From positions 1-64,000 of the forward strand of contig NZ_AYJW01000002.1 of assembly GCF_000497205.1 (NCBI RefSeq): a stretch of DNA of 64,000 nucleotides, given 5' to 3'. The stretch is from Saccharopolyspora rectivirgula DSM 43747 (lineage in GTDB: Bacteria; Actinomycetota; Actinomycetes; Mycobacteriales; Pseudonocardiaceae). The first letter of the stretch is position 1. Each line of letters opens with the position of its first letter. Under the pieces are notes generated by a model. It was not told where the DNA came from. It saw nothing but the letters and a program-made list of their open reading frames with translations, and did no database searches. The position numbers were made by a program, and so were the translations under genes. Below are positions 46,746 through 54,372 of the stretch, in pieces.

Positions 46746-47765
46746 CTATCCCCGCCCCGCGCTCGCCCGGGGTTCCGCAGTGGACCGACCGCGGAAGGTG
46801 CTGCGGTAAGCGCTCGGCGACACCCCCAGCGCGGTTTGGAAGTGCTGCCGCAGCGACACCGTGGTGCCGAACCCGGTTCGCGCCGCCACCTGTTCCACCG
46901 GCAGGTCGGTTTCTTCCAGCAGTTGCCGGGCGCGTTGGAGGCGTTGCTGCAGCAGCCACTGCCCCGGTGGCACCCCCACTTCGGCGCGGAACCGGCGGGT
47001 GAAGGTCCGGACGCTCATCGCTTCTTTGTCGGCCAGGTCTTTGAGCGTGAACCGCAGGTGCAGGTTCTCCAGCGCCCACGCGCGTGCTCGCCAGGTGGAC
47101 GGGCTCCGCGGCTCCGGGACGGGGATTTTGATGAACTGCGCTTGCCCGCCGTCCCGGTGCGGCGGCACCACCGTCGCCCGCGCCACCTCGTTGGCCACCG
47201 CGGCGCCGTGGTCGCTGCGGATCATGTGCAGGCACAGGTCGATCCCGGCTGCTTCTCCCGCCGAGGTGAGCACGTCCCCTTCGTCGGTGTAGAGCACGTT
47301 CGGGTCCAGCAGCACCTTCGGGTACAGCTGGCGGAACTTGTCCACCGATTTCCAGTGCATGGTCGCCCGGCGCCCGTCCAGTTTGCCCGCCGCGGCCAGC
47401 ACGAACGCCCCGGTGCAGATGGAGGCCAAGCGGGCGCCCGGCCGGATCTGGGCCAATGCTTCCGCCAGCAGCCCTGGCAGCCGCCCTTCGGTTTCGGTCA
47501 TGTCCAGCTCGTGGGAGGCGGGGATGAGCACCGTGTCGGCATCGGCCAACGCTTCCGGGCCGTGCTGCACCAGGATCGGGAAGTCCGCGTCCGTGCGCAC
47601 CAGGCCCGACACCAACGTGCACGTCACCAGCTCGTACAGCGGTTCTCCGTCCGCGGCTTGGCCGAAGAGCTGGTGCACCAGCCCCAGTTCCATCGGCAGC
47701 AGCCCGTCCCGCACCAGCACCGCCACCTTGTGCCTGGACTTCTCGGCCCGCTCCTGCCCACCCAT
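46746..47765 (-). CDS. GlxA-type transcriptional regulator (DJ-1/PfpI plus AraC HTH)
   Basis: 339-aa regulator. N-terminal DJ-1/PfpI-like domain (about 10-190; the Cys-containing loop is ASICTGAFVLAAAG) lacking obvious amidase function, and a C-terminal AraC-family DNA-binding domain (about 220-325) with two HTH elements, SVRTFTRRFRAEVGVPPGQW and TGFGTTVSLRQHFQTALGV. Such proteins usually respond to small metabolites and act on adjacent genes; no adjacent catabolic operon is seen here. The start has no clear Shine-Dalgarno. Confidence 0.87.
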   Translation of the reverse strand: MGGQERAEKSRHKVAVLVRDGLLPMELGLVHQLFGQAADGEPLYELVTCTLVSGLVRTDADFPILVQHGPEALADADTVLIPASHELDMTETEGRLPGLLAEALAQIRPGARLASICTGAFVLAAAGKLDGRRATMHWKSVDKFRQLYPKVLLDPNVLYTDEGDVLTSAGEAAGIDLCLHMIRSDHGAAVANEVARATVVPPHRDGGQAQFIKIPVPEPRSPSTWRARAWALENLHLRFTLKDLADKEAMSVRTFTRRFRAEVGVPPGQWLLQQRLQRARQLLEETDLPVEQVAARTGFGTTVSLRQHFQTALGVSPSAYRSTFRGRSTAEPRASAGRG

Positions 47766-47966
47766 GGGCTCGATTCTCGCCGGCAGAGCCCCGCCGAGGG
47801 CGAAGTTCGGCAGATGTTCGCTCGTTCTGCTCGCGCGTGGCGCGTCGGGCGCAGCACCTCGCGGCACGAGTCCCGCGCGGTCCACGGGGAGGTGTTGTGC
47901 CCCCCGGTTCTCCAGCGGGAGTGGTTTTCCGCAGGTCCGCTTCCTCGGAACGTCAAGGGGGCGGTA

Positions 47967-49046
47967 CTAGCCGGTCTTCCGGCTGAGGTGGGCGAGGTGG
48001 TGCGAGGTGCCGATGGCGATCCACTTCGCCGGGCTACCAGCCCTTTCGTTCCCCTTAGCGCATTTCTGCAGGCACTCGTCTCCCCAGCTGTCGGTGCTGT
48101 GCTGCTGGTAGTAGTCGGAGTTGATGACCTCTTCGGCCAGGTCTTGGAAGTGCTCGGCGGGGTCTTCGCTGTCCAGCACTTTCCCGGTGCGGGGATCGCG
48201 GTCCAGTTTCCGCAGCGAGAAGTGGGAGCGCTCACCTGCCGTGTAGAAGAGGTAGGGGTTGAACTTGCCACCGCCCACCTGTGCGGGTGGCTCGGCCGGT
48301 ACGGGGTGGACGACCCCGTAGTCCCCGTAGTGCAGCGCCGGGTTGGTCTTCTTGAATTGGCGCCAGAGCCGCAGCTCGTGCCGGATCAAATTCCCCGGCT
48401 TCAGTTGGGACCGCTTGTTGCCGGGCGGTATTGAGCTGCCGAGCAGGGTCGTGGATTCGAATGGGAGGCGGGCTGTTTCGGCGAGGAGAGCAGCGCACTG
48501 CGCGGCTCGCCGCTGCTGAACTTCTTCGGACGCGAGGTATTCGGTGTCGAGCAGCAGCGCGACCATGTCGGGTTCGACGCGGAGCTGCTTCATGCGGCGC
48601 TGGAGCAGCTCGACCGCCTCCTGGGGGTGTTGCCCGGCCACCTGGATTCGCACGCCGATGAGGCTGTCGTGCTCTTCGCGCAGGGCTGCCGCTTCGGGGA
48701 TGTGCTCTTCGCGGGCGTTGAGCGGCACCACGGGGATGAAGGGGCACCGCTGCAGCAACCCCATCTGCTTGATCACTTGGTCGGACGCGTAACCCAGCGG
48801 CCCCTCGAACTGGTTCGGGCTGACTTGCTCCAGCCGGGTGGCATCAACGAGGAAGGTGGTCCCGCTCAGCCGCTGTTTGGCGACGAGTTCTGCCCATTTT
48901 CGAGGCATCGGGTCTTGCCTGTCGGTGAGTTCCAGGCAGATGCGCATTCCTGCTGTTTCGGCGTTCTTGGCTTCTTCGAGGGCTTTGCGCTCACCTTCCT
49001 TGGTTTTCAGCACCACCAGTGACGTGAAGTCCAAGTCCCCCACCAC
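47967..49046 (-). CDS. Beta-family protein (PF14350-like)
   Basis: 359-aa cytosolic protein that I assign to the Beta-protein family, known from phage-type and genomic-island contexts. Supporting features are the overall length, a TIM-barrel-like N-terminal part with DVLKTKEGE-type start and LVDATRLEQ, a mid-region with LLLDTEYL, and the C-terminal SPAKWIAIGTSHHLAHLSR, which matches the family's W...G...HHL end. The GTG start has GGGGAG upstream. Biochemical function is unknown, and the assignment is moderate. Confidence 0.6.
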   Translation of the reverse strand: MVGDLDFTSLVVLKTKEGERKALEEAKNAETAGMRICLELTDRQDPMPRKWAELVAKQRLSGTTFLVDATRLEQVSPNQFEGPLGYASDQVIKQMGLLQRCPFIPVVPLNAREEHIPEAAALREEHDSLIGVRIQVAGQHPQEAVELLQRRMKQLRVEPDMVALLLDTEYLASEEVQQRRAAQCAALLAETARLPFESTTLLGSSIPPGNKRSQLKPGNLIRHELRLWRQFKKTNPALHYGDYGVVHPVPAEPPAQVGGGKFNPYLFYTAGERSHFSLRKLDRDPRTGKVLDSEDPAEHFQDLAEEVINSDYYQQHSTDSWGDECLQKCAKGNERAGSPAKWIAIGTSHHLAHLSRKTG

Positions 49047-49468
49047 CTTTTCACTTCTCCCCGGTGACGCTATGGCGGTGGTGTCGGGTGGGACGAGAGC
49101 TGACCGAATGATCTTGCTGCGGCATGCGGATCAAAGTGGTGGAGCAATTCGGTGCGGCTTTTGCCGGCTTGTCGCGCGCCGCTCGGCAGCAGGCGAGAGC
49201 GGTAGGCAGGCGCGCAGGTTTCAAGACCGCAACGGCTTCGCGGCGCGCAGGTGAACGGTGCTGCTACTCCGCCCCACGGCGATCTCGGGTGCGCCTAGTT
49301 TGCATGGCTGGGCATCGACCGGCCGCACCGGGGCCTGCTGGTGGTGTTCGACCGCGCTGACCAGGGCTGGTTTCGCCCATGGCACAGCGGGCTGGTCAGG
49401 TCGGTGTTGGCGGGATTCGCCGCAAGAAGCGGATGTGCAGGGGTTTCCAAGGAAGGGTGACCACGGGA
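49047..49468. other. Intergenic region before ESX cassette 2
   Basis: 422 bp between divergent genes, no supported gene. It contains copy 1 of a promoter-like module repeated at 51058-51110. Open frames here lack a domain or ribosome site. Confidence 0.5.
49250..49311 (+). repeat. Promoter-like module, copy 1
   Basis: GGTGAACG (49250-49257), 34 bases, then CGCCTAGTTTG (49292-49302) and CATGGCTGG. TAGTTT (49296-49301) could be a -10 box. The same elements with identical spacing recur at 51058. Confidence 0.6.
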
Positions 49469-49660
49469 ATGGGTTGCAGCAAGGTTCGGGCTTGGTCCAT
49501 CGCAGCGCTCGCAGCGACCATGTCGCTCACCGCGTGCTCCAGCGAAGAACCAGCCGCCCAACCACCCCAGCCCACCAACTCGGCCGAGTCCTCTGGCGTG
49601 CAGGTCCCCAACCCCAAAGACGCCACCGCTGTGGATCCCTGCGACATGCTTACCGAGCAA
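49469..49660 (+). repeat. Duplicated segment, copy 1 (lipoprotein a 5' region)
   Basis: The first ~190 bp of the lipoprotein a gene is about 80% identical by eye to 51480-51670, strongest over the lipobox and the NPKDATAVDPC region. Indicates duplication of the lipoprotein gene. Confidence 0.7.
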
Positions 49661-50026
49661 ACTGCGGTTGAGCTCGGATTACGCCCCAAGGGCAGACCTT
49701 CGAAGCAAGAAAACTCTTGCCAATGGGCTTCAGAAGATTTTTCACTATATGCTTCTCTGTCTCCAATAGAAAATCGCAGCATACAAGAATACTACGAAAA
49801 CAAATCCACTTATGCGGACTACGGAGAACTCACCATCGCCGAACACCCTGCAGTTCGCGCAAACCGAAGCAACCCCACAGAAGATGGCCATTGCGACATC
49901 TTCCTCGCCACAAACAGCAACCAAGTCCTGTACGCCACAGCCAGAGACTCTTCCTACACCGACCCTTGTAGCCTAGCCCAAAAATCACTAGAAGCAGCTA
50001 TTCCGAATTTACCCTCGGCCAATTAG
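49469..50026 (+). CDS. DUF3558-family lipoprotein a (cassette 2)
   Basis: Predicted lipoprotein (185 aa). Signal peptide with lipobox LTAC, Pro/Gln/Ser-rich spacer, then the DUF3558 domain: DPCDMLTEQTAVELGL, a central Cys in ENSCQWASEDFS, Cys in GHCDIFLATN and the final DPCSLAQKSLEAAIPNLPSAN. N-terminal ~65 residues are almost identical to lipoprotein c downstream, indicating a recent duplication. ATG at 49469 was chosen as the start of the signal peptide. The second half of the gene is less GC-rich than its surroundings. Confidence 0.8.
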   Translation: MGCSKVRAWSIAALAATMSLTACSSEEPAAQPPQPTNSAESSGVQVPNPKDATAVDPCDMLTEQTAVELGLRPKGRPSKQENSCQWASEDFSLYASLSPIENRSIQEYYENKSTYADYGELTIAEHPAVRANRSNPTEDGHCDIFLATNSNQVLYATARDSSYTDPCSLAQKSLEAAIPNLPSAN

Positions 50027-50189
50027 AAAACCACAATAACGAGCATGAACTGATAGATTGTTTCAGCACACAGCTACTACAGAAAGGTTAGGCCGATAGG
50101 ACTGCCCATTCAATCCATCTTTTAGGGAAAGATAGACGCCACCAGGTAGAAGCGATATTTTGTTGGTAAAAATCAAAACAAGGAGTCAG

Positions 50190-50753
50190 ATGAAGTCGAT
50201 CGTTTCTCCTTTCCTCGTCTCTGCATTCATGGCCTTCTCCCTACTTCTAGGAGGATGCAGCGAAGACAACGCTAGTACAGCAGGTGAAGCATCTACATCC
50301 AACAACCAGCCGCAGGCAGAGTCGAAAGTAGAAAACCCCAAGAATGCGGCAAATACTCATCCCTGCGACTTCTTGTCCTCAGAGGACGCGAGCTCGCTTG
50401 GCTTCAAGCGGGAAGGTATACCCTCACCAGACAGCCCAGATGAGCTATGCATCTGGGAAACGGAGAACGGCGAGCGGAGCGTCTCTCTTGGTGTCATGGA
50501 TAGGAAAATTCAAGATTACTACGACGACAAGTCGTTCTACCCAGACTACCGGGAATTCACCATCGCGGGATATCCAGCCGTCCGCGCAAACCAAGGAGAC
50601 CCCTCAGCTGATGGTATTTGCGCCATGGCTGTCGCTATAAATGACAACCAGGTACTGACTGTAACCACAATGGACCTCCCAATTATTGACCCCTGCGGGT
50701 TGGCCCAAAAGTCATTGGAAGCAGCTGTGCCGAACCTCCCAGCGGCCAACTAA
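50190..50753 (+). CDS. DUF3558-family lipoprotein b (cassette 2)
   Basis: Predicted lipoprotein (187 aa) with signal peptide MKSIVSPFLVSAFMAFSLLL and lipobox LGGC (Cys at about 23). Mature domain repeats the DUF3558 Cys pattern (HPCDFLSSEDASSLGF, DELCIWE, DGICAMAV, DPCGLAQKSLEAAVPNLPAAN). AAGGAG is five bases before ATG 50190. The N-terminal half differs from lipoproteins a and c, whereas the C-terminal 25 residues are shared. GC content is visibly low. Confidence 0.8.
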   Translation: MKSIVSPFLVSAFMAFSLLLGGCSEDNASTAGEASTSNNQPQAESKVENPKNAANTHPCDFLSSEDASSLGFKREGIPSPDSPDELCIWETENGERSVSLGVMDRKIQDYYDDKSFYPDYREFTIAGYPAVRANQGDPSADGICAMAVAINDNQVLTVTTMDLPIIDPCGLAQKSLEAAVPNLPAAN

Positions 50754-51151
50754 CCAATCAAGGGACGAGGCTTCACAACAGCTCAAACGACCACTTGTGG
50801 CGCTACCCGGCCCAGCTCGTGAGCATCACCGAGCAGACCAGACAGGCTTCCATCGCAACGTTCGGCGCCCAAGCACTCAAGAGACAGTCAACTGCTGTAG
50901 GCCCCTGCGAGGCATGCAGTCCTGTCCCACAGGCACCAGGCTGCACCAACAGCACACCTCACCGATCAAAACAGCAGCTGAGCTCGACAGTCTTCACTAG
51001 ACGAGCGATTCACATCACACCAAAGGTTGCAAGATCATAACGGTACTACGGCGTACGGGTGAACGATACAAGCATGCCGGCCCACCGCTACCATCCGCAC
51101 GCCTAGTTTGTATGACTGGACACTAGTCAGCCGCAACAAGAGGGGGAAACA
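50754..51151. other. Intergenic region with promoter-like module, copy 2
   Basis: 398 bp after the second lipoprotein gene. A frame at 50795-51040 has no recognisable domain. The end contains copy 2 of the promoter-like module. Confidence 0.5.
51058..51119 (+). repeat. Promoter-like module, copy 2
   Basis: GGTGAACG (51058-51065), 34 bases, then CGCCTAGTTTG (51100-51110) and TATGACTGGA. It is placed 42 bases before the helical-protein gene, with TAGTTT at 51104-51109. Confidence 0.6.
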
Positions 51152-51478
51152 GTGCCCGGCTACCAACTCGACCCAGACGCCCTCGAGAAGGCCATTAAAG
51201 ACCTAAGAGATCTCCAGTTTTCTATAAACGATTTACGCCGAAAAACCGCCAACTTGGTCCCAGGAGAACTCAGCGCGGGAGACAAGCATACGCGAGGCGC
51301 TCACCAGGCCTTTAAAGACATAGCCCTAAACGAAAAAAATTCATTCCTAGCGGAAACGAATGAAATATTAAAAATCGTCGAAGAAAAAGTAGAATCATAC
51401 AGGGCTGTTCTCGAAGAATACAAGAGAGCGGAAGACAACGCTTCTATTGATTCCGGAAAGATTAAGCAGGAGGTCTGA
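51152..51478 (+). CDS. Small helical protein, WXG100-like (cassette 2)
   Basis: 108-aa protein, all helical by composition and without a signal peptide: an N-terminal LDPDALEKAIKDLRDLQFSI helix, a short turn, and a long helix from about 58 (FKDIALNEKNSFLAETN, KIVEEKVESYRAVLEEYK). Length and helix-turn-helix shape fit WXG100-superfamily ESX partners, but no clear WXG is seen. GTG start with GAGGGGG upstream. One base separates its stop from the next lipoprotein's ATG. Confidence 0.65.
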   Translation: MPGYQLDPDALEKAIKDLRDLQFSINDLRRKTANLVPGELSAGDKHTRGAHQAFKDIALNEKNSFLAETNEILKIVEEKVESYRAVLEEYKRAEDNASIDSGKIKQEV

Positions 51479-51479
51479 A

Positions 51480-51671
51480 ATGAAACAAGGTTGCAGCAAG
51501 GGACAAACTTGGTCCTTTGCCGTGCTCGCAGCGGCCATGTCGCTCACCGCGTGCTCTAGTGAAGAACCAGCTGCCCAGCCACCTCAACCAACTACATCAG
51601 AGGCCTCTGCGGTCCAAGTTCCCAATCCCAAAGACGCCACCGCTGTCGATCCCTGCAACATGCTTCCTGAA
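51480..51671 (+). repeat. Duplicated segment, copy 2 (lipoprotein c 5' region)
   Basis: Partner of 49469-49660. Confidence 0.7.
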
Positions 51672-52040
51672 CAAACCAGGGTGGAACTCGGACTGGAACC
51701 AGAAGGCAGAAAGACTGACGAAGGCGCCGGGTGCGACTGGTACACAGAAGACCTTTCTAAAATCGTCACCTTGACGGTATTGTCTAATCGTAGCCTTCAA
51801 GAATTTCGCAACAGTAAAGAAGCTTACGTAGACTACGAAGAATTCACCGTCGATGGCCATCCCGCCATCCGAGCCAACCAGGGCGAACCTGCCAAGTACG
51901 GATTCTGCGACTTTTTCCTCGCCACAAACACCAATCAAATTCTAGTCGCTTCAGGCAGGGATTCCTCTCAAACCGACGCTTGCGGCCCTGCCCGGAAAGC
52001 TCTCGAAGCAGCGGTTCCAAATCTTCCGGCAGCTAACTGA
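51480..52040 (+). CDS. DUF3558-family lipoprotein c (cassette 2)
   Basis: Predicted lipoprotein (186 aa), lipobox LTAC after a signal peptide whose sequence (CSKGQTWSFAVLAAAMS) nearly repeats that of lipoprotein a. DUF3558 Cys pattern: DPCNMLPEQTRVELGL, GAGCDWYTED, GFCDFFLATN, DACGPARKALEAAVPN. AGGAGGT lies six bases before the ATG at 51480, overlapping the end of the helical gene, so the two are coupled. It precedes the PPE-like gene. Confidence 0.82.
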   Translation: MKQGCSKGQTWSFAVLAAAMSLTACSSEEPAAQPPQPTTSEASAVQVPNPKDATAVDPCNMLPEQTRVELGLEPEGRKTDEGAGCDWYTEDLSKIVTLTVLSNRSLQEFRNSKEAYVDYEEFTVDGHPAIRANQGEPAKYGFCDFFLATNTNQILVASGRDSSQTDACGPARKALEAAVPNLPAAN

Positions 52041-52063
52041 ACAACTAGGAATGGGGGATCTTC

Positions 52064-53413
52064 ATGAGCATTCCGCTGCCGCTTGATTCAGAATCAGTAG
52101 AGCCGTGCTATGTCAGTCCGGCGAAAGAGTACCGCAAGCAGATGGCCGGATCTTTCGAGGCCACCGAGCTGCCGAAGCCAACTCAAGAAGCCATTCCGCA
52201 ATGGCAGGAAGTGGAAAGTCAGCTTCAAAAGCTTCGGACAGACCTCCAGGCAGCCTTGAAGAGGGCTGCGGAGGCGCATGAAGGCGAAGCCAGCGAGGCA
52301 GCCCAGGCCTCGATCGGTAAGCTTGATGAGCGTTTTGGTCAAGCTGCCAATGCTGTTAACAAAGTCCGAGCTGCTCTCCAAGAACAAGTAAACAACCAGA
52401 ACAGCACTTTTCACGAACTACCCGCGCCGGGGCAGAAGCTGCCCAACGGCGTGGATATGCAGTTCGATCCGCCCCAGAAGGGCTGGGTTGAAAACTGGGG
52501 GTTGGATGAGTTCGCGCTCACCAGCTGGATGAGCGACTACGAAGAACGCCAAGAGGCCTTCCACGCCACCAATGAGAAGGCCCAGCTGGTCATGTCCGGC
52601 TACCAGGCCAAAACCGAGGGCGTGGTCGGCCGTCTGCCCCAGTTCCAGCCTGAGGAGAAGCCTCCGGAGGAGCGGCAGCTGCCCCCGCAGTCGTCCCAGC
52701 CGCCGGCCAGCAGCTACATGGCCAACACCACCATGAGCACCCCGTCCACCCCGGCCAGCACCAGCTCGGCCTGGGCCTCCCCCTCCGGCAGCGGCAGCCT
52801 GCCCAGCACCGCCACGCCGGGCGGCGGGGGCAGCAGCGCCGGCGGTGGAGTCCCGGCCAGCACCGGCTCGTCCTGGGCCGGCAGCCCAGCCCTGCCCCCG
52901 GGAGTGGTGCGCGGCCCGGACGGCACCCTCTACCGGCAGAACCCGCACACCGGGCAGTGGGAACGGCAAAACCCCTACAACGGCAAGTGGGCCCCCGCCC
53001 CGCACGGACCCGGCGGCATGGGCGGCCGCGGTGCTGGAGCCAGCGGCATGGGCGGCCGCGGTGGCATGGCCGGCGGCGCCGGGGCCCTCGGAGCTGGCGC
53101 TGGAGCCGGAGCCGGTGCTGGTGCCGGCGCTGGTGGCCAGCTCGGAGCCGGAGGCCGTGCCGGTGTCGGCGCCGTGGGCGCTGGAGCCGGTAACCCCGCC
53201 GCAGCTGGAGGCCCCGGCGCTGGAGCCGGTGCGGGACGCGGCGGCATGGCCGGCGGCGCCATGGGCGGCGCCGGGGCAGCCCGCGGCGGCCAAGGCGGCG
53301 AAGACGAAGAGCACGACCGCCCCAGCTGGCTGCTGGAGAACGACGACATCTTCCTGGACGACATGGACCCGGTCGCCCCGCCCGTGTTCGGCGACTGGAA
53401 CAACGGGAGGTAA
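52064..53413 (+). CDS. PPE-like ESX substrate with Gly/Ala-rich C-terminus (cassette 2)
   Basis: 449-aa protein. The N-terminal two-thirds hold a helical PPE/WXG100-like core (about 20-210; EVESQLQKLRTDLQAALKRA and WMSDYEERQEAFHATNEKAQ), then a Ser/Pro/Thr linker, a short NPHTGQWERQNPYNGKW motif pair, and a Gly/Ala/Met-rich repeat tail (about 305-415). The C-terminus EHDRPSWLLENDDIFLDDM then APPVFG almost equals that of the cassette 1 protein. ATG start after GGGGGATC. GC rises sharply over its second half. Likely escorted by the EspG encoded next. Confidence 0.8.
   Translation: MSIPLPLDSESVEPCYVSPAKEYRKQMAGSFEATELPKPTQEAIPQWQEVESQLQKLRTDLQAALKRAAEAHEGEASEAAQASIGKLDERFGQAANAVNKVRAALQEQVNNQNSTFHELPAPGQKLPNGVDMQFDPPQKGWVENWGLDEFALTSWMSDYEERQEAFHATNEKAQLVMSGYQAKTEGVVGRLPQFQPEEKPPEERQLPPQSSQPPASSYMANTTMSTPSTPASTSSAWASPSGSGSLPSTATPGGGGSSAGGGVPASTGSSWAGSPALPPGVVRGPDGTLYRQNPHTGQWERQNPYNGKWAPAPHGPGGMGGRGAGASGMGGRGGMAGGAGALGAGAGAGAGAGAGAGGQLGAGGRAGVGAVGAGAGNPAAAGGPGAGAGAGRGGMAGGAMGGAGAARGGQGGEDEEHDRPSWLLENDDIFLDDMDPVAPPVFGDWNNGR
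53012..53060. repeat. 30-bp-period repeat in the Gly-rich tail
   Basis: The unit GGCATGGGCGGCCGCGGT occurs twice, 30 bp apart, encoding GMGGRG peptides. Adjacent sequence continues as GGAGCCGG-type degenerate repeats to about 53280. Confidence 0.7.
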
Positions 53414-53417
53414 CTAA

Positions 53418-54242
53418 GTGGCCGCACCACAAATCGTTCTGCCACCCGCTGCGGCCTACTACCTGTGCAGCCGCTTCGACCTCATGCTGCACCCGCTGCT
53501 GCGGGTCGGCTGGATGCCCGTCGAAGCCACCGAACAACAACAGCGGCAAGCCCTGGACCGGGGACGGCAGCAACTCGCCCAGCAAGGCCTCCTCCAGCAC
53601 GAGGACCTCGACCCGTTCCTCGAAGACGCCATCCACCTGCTGGCCCGACCGCCCCTGGCCGTCGGACTCGCCGTGCACTCCCGCGAAGGCGAAAGCTACA
53701 ACGCCGTCTTCGTGGAATACGGGCGGGCCACCATCCAGGCCTACCAAGCCGACGGAGAACAAGCCACCGAGCTGCAGAACATCCTCATCACCCGGCAGGA
53801 ATACGGCGGGCCCGTCGGCAACGCCGCCAACCTCGTCGGGCAGCTCACCCCGGCCCGCAGCGCCTCCGTCTCCGTGCCCGCCGACTACTTCGACCAGGCC
53901 CGCGAGCGGTTGCGCGGCAACGGCGCCGGCCTGATCGCGGCGTTCACCTCCAGCGGAATCCGCAGCAACGACGCCAAAACACTCGCCGAGGCCTACGGCA
54001 GCAAACGCCTCCGGGAAGGAGTGTTCAGCGTCCGCGCCTACGACCAGAAGATCCGCAAGACCAACAAGCACCCGGTCAAGCTGCAGTTCATGACCACCGA
54101 GAACGGCAGCTACCTGGTGCAGCGCAAACCCAGCGGAGACGGGCGGGAATGGCTCAACCTGGTCCCCGCCGACAACCGGAGGCTCACCGCCGCCCTCAAC
54201 GAAATGGTCCAAGCGCTGCGCAGCGTGCCCGCCTACCGATGA
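53418..54242 (+). CDS. EspG-family ESX secretion-associated chaperone (cassette 2)
   Basis: 274-aa EspG-type protein, last gene of the cassette. N-terminal LPPAAAYYLCSRFDLMLHPLLRVG, central beta-rich part with YNAVFVEYGRATIQAY, and C-terminal NRRLTAALNEMVQALRSVPAYR. The overall layout parallels the cassette 1 EspG, but the sequences differ widely. GTG start 4 bases after the PPE-like stop, with GGGAGGT inside the end of that gene, so the pair is coupled. It would recognise the adjacent PPE-like protein and keep it export-competent. Confidence 0.8.
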   Translation: MAAPQIVLPPAAAYYLCSRFDLMLHPLLRVGWMPVEATEQQQRQALDRGRQQLAQQGLLQHEDLDPFLEDAIHLLARPPLAVGLAVHSREGESYNAVFVEYGRATIQAYQADGEQATELQNILITRQEYGGPVGNAANLVGQLTPARSASVSVPADYFDQARERLRGNGAGLIAAFTSSGIRSNDAKTLAEAYGSKRLREGVFSVRAYDQKIRKTNKHPVKLQFMTTENGSYLVQRKPSGDGREWLNLVPADNRRLTAALNEMVQALRSVPAYR

Positions 54243-54261
54243 ACCAGGCGGCGAACGAAAA

Positions 54262-54292
54262 CCAGGGGCCGGGCAAGAACCCCGGCCCCTGG
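54262..54292. terminator. Strong terminator hairpin
   Basis: A perfect 12-bp stem (CCAGGGGCCGGG at 54262-54273 with its complement at 54281-54292) and a 7-base loop sits between the convergent EspG and RNase J genes. On the minus strand TTTTCG follows. Confidence 0.8.
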
Positions 54293-54372
54293 CTCACGTC
54301 CAGCGAAAACCGCGCAACACCGCGAAACGCGAAACCGGTTTGCCGGCAGCAGACCGAGCGCAGCGGAACAGC

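Noticed and set aside
49124..49360. Open frames in the region before lipoprotein a
   Set aside because: They cross the promoter-like module and have no ribosome site or domain match.
50795..51040. 81-codon frame between lipoprotein b and the helical gene (starts WRYPAQLVSITEQTRQ)
   Set aside because: The first ~30 residues look protein-like and might be a relic, but there is no ribosome site, no recognised domain and the rest is low quality. Not called as a gene.
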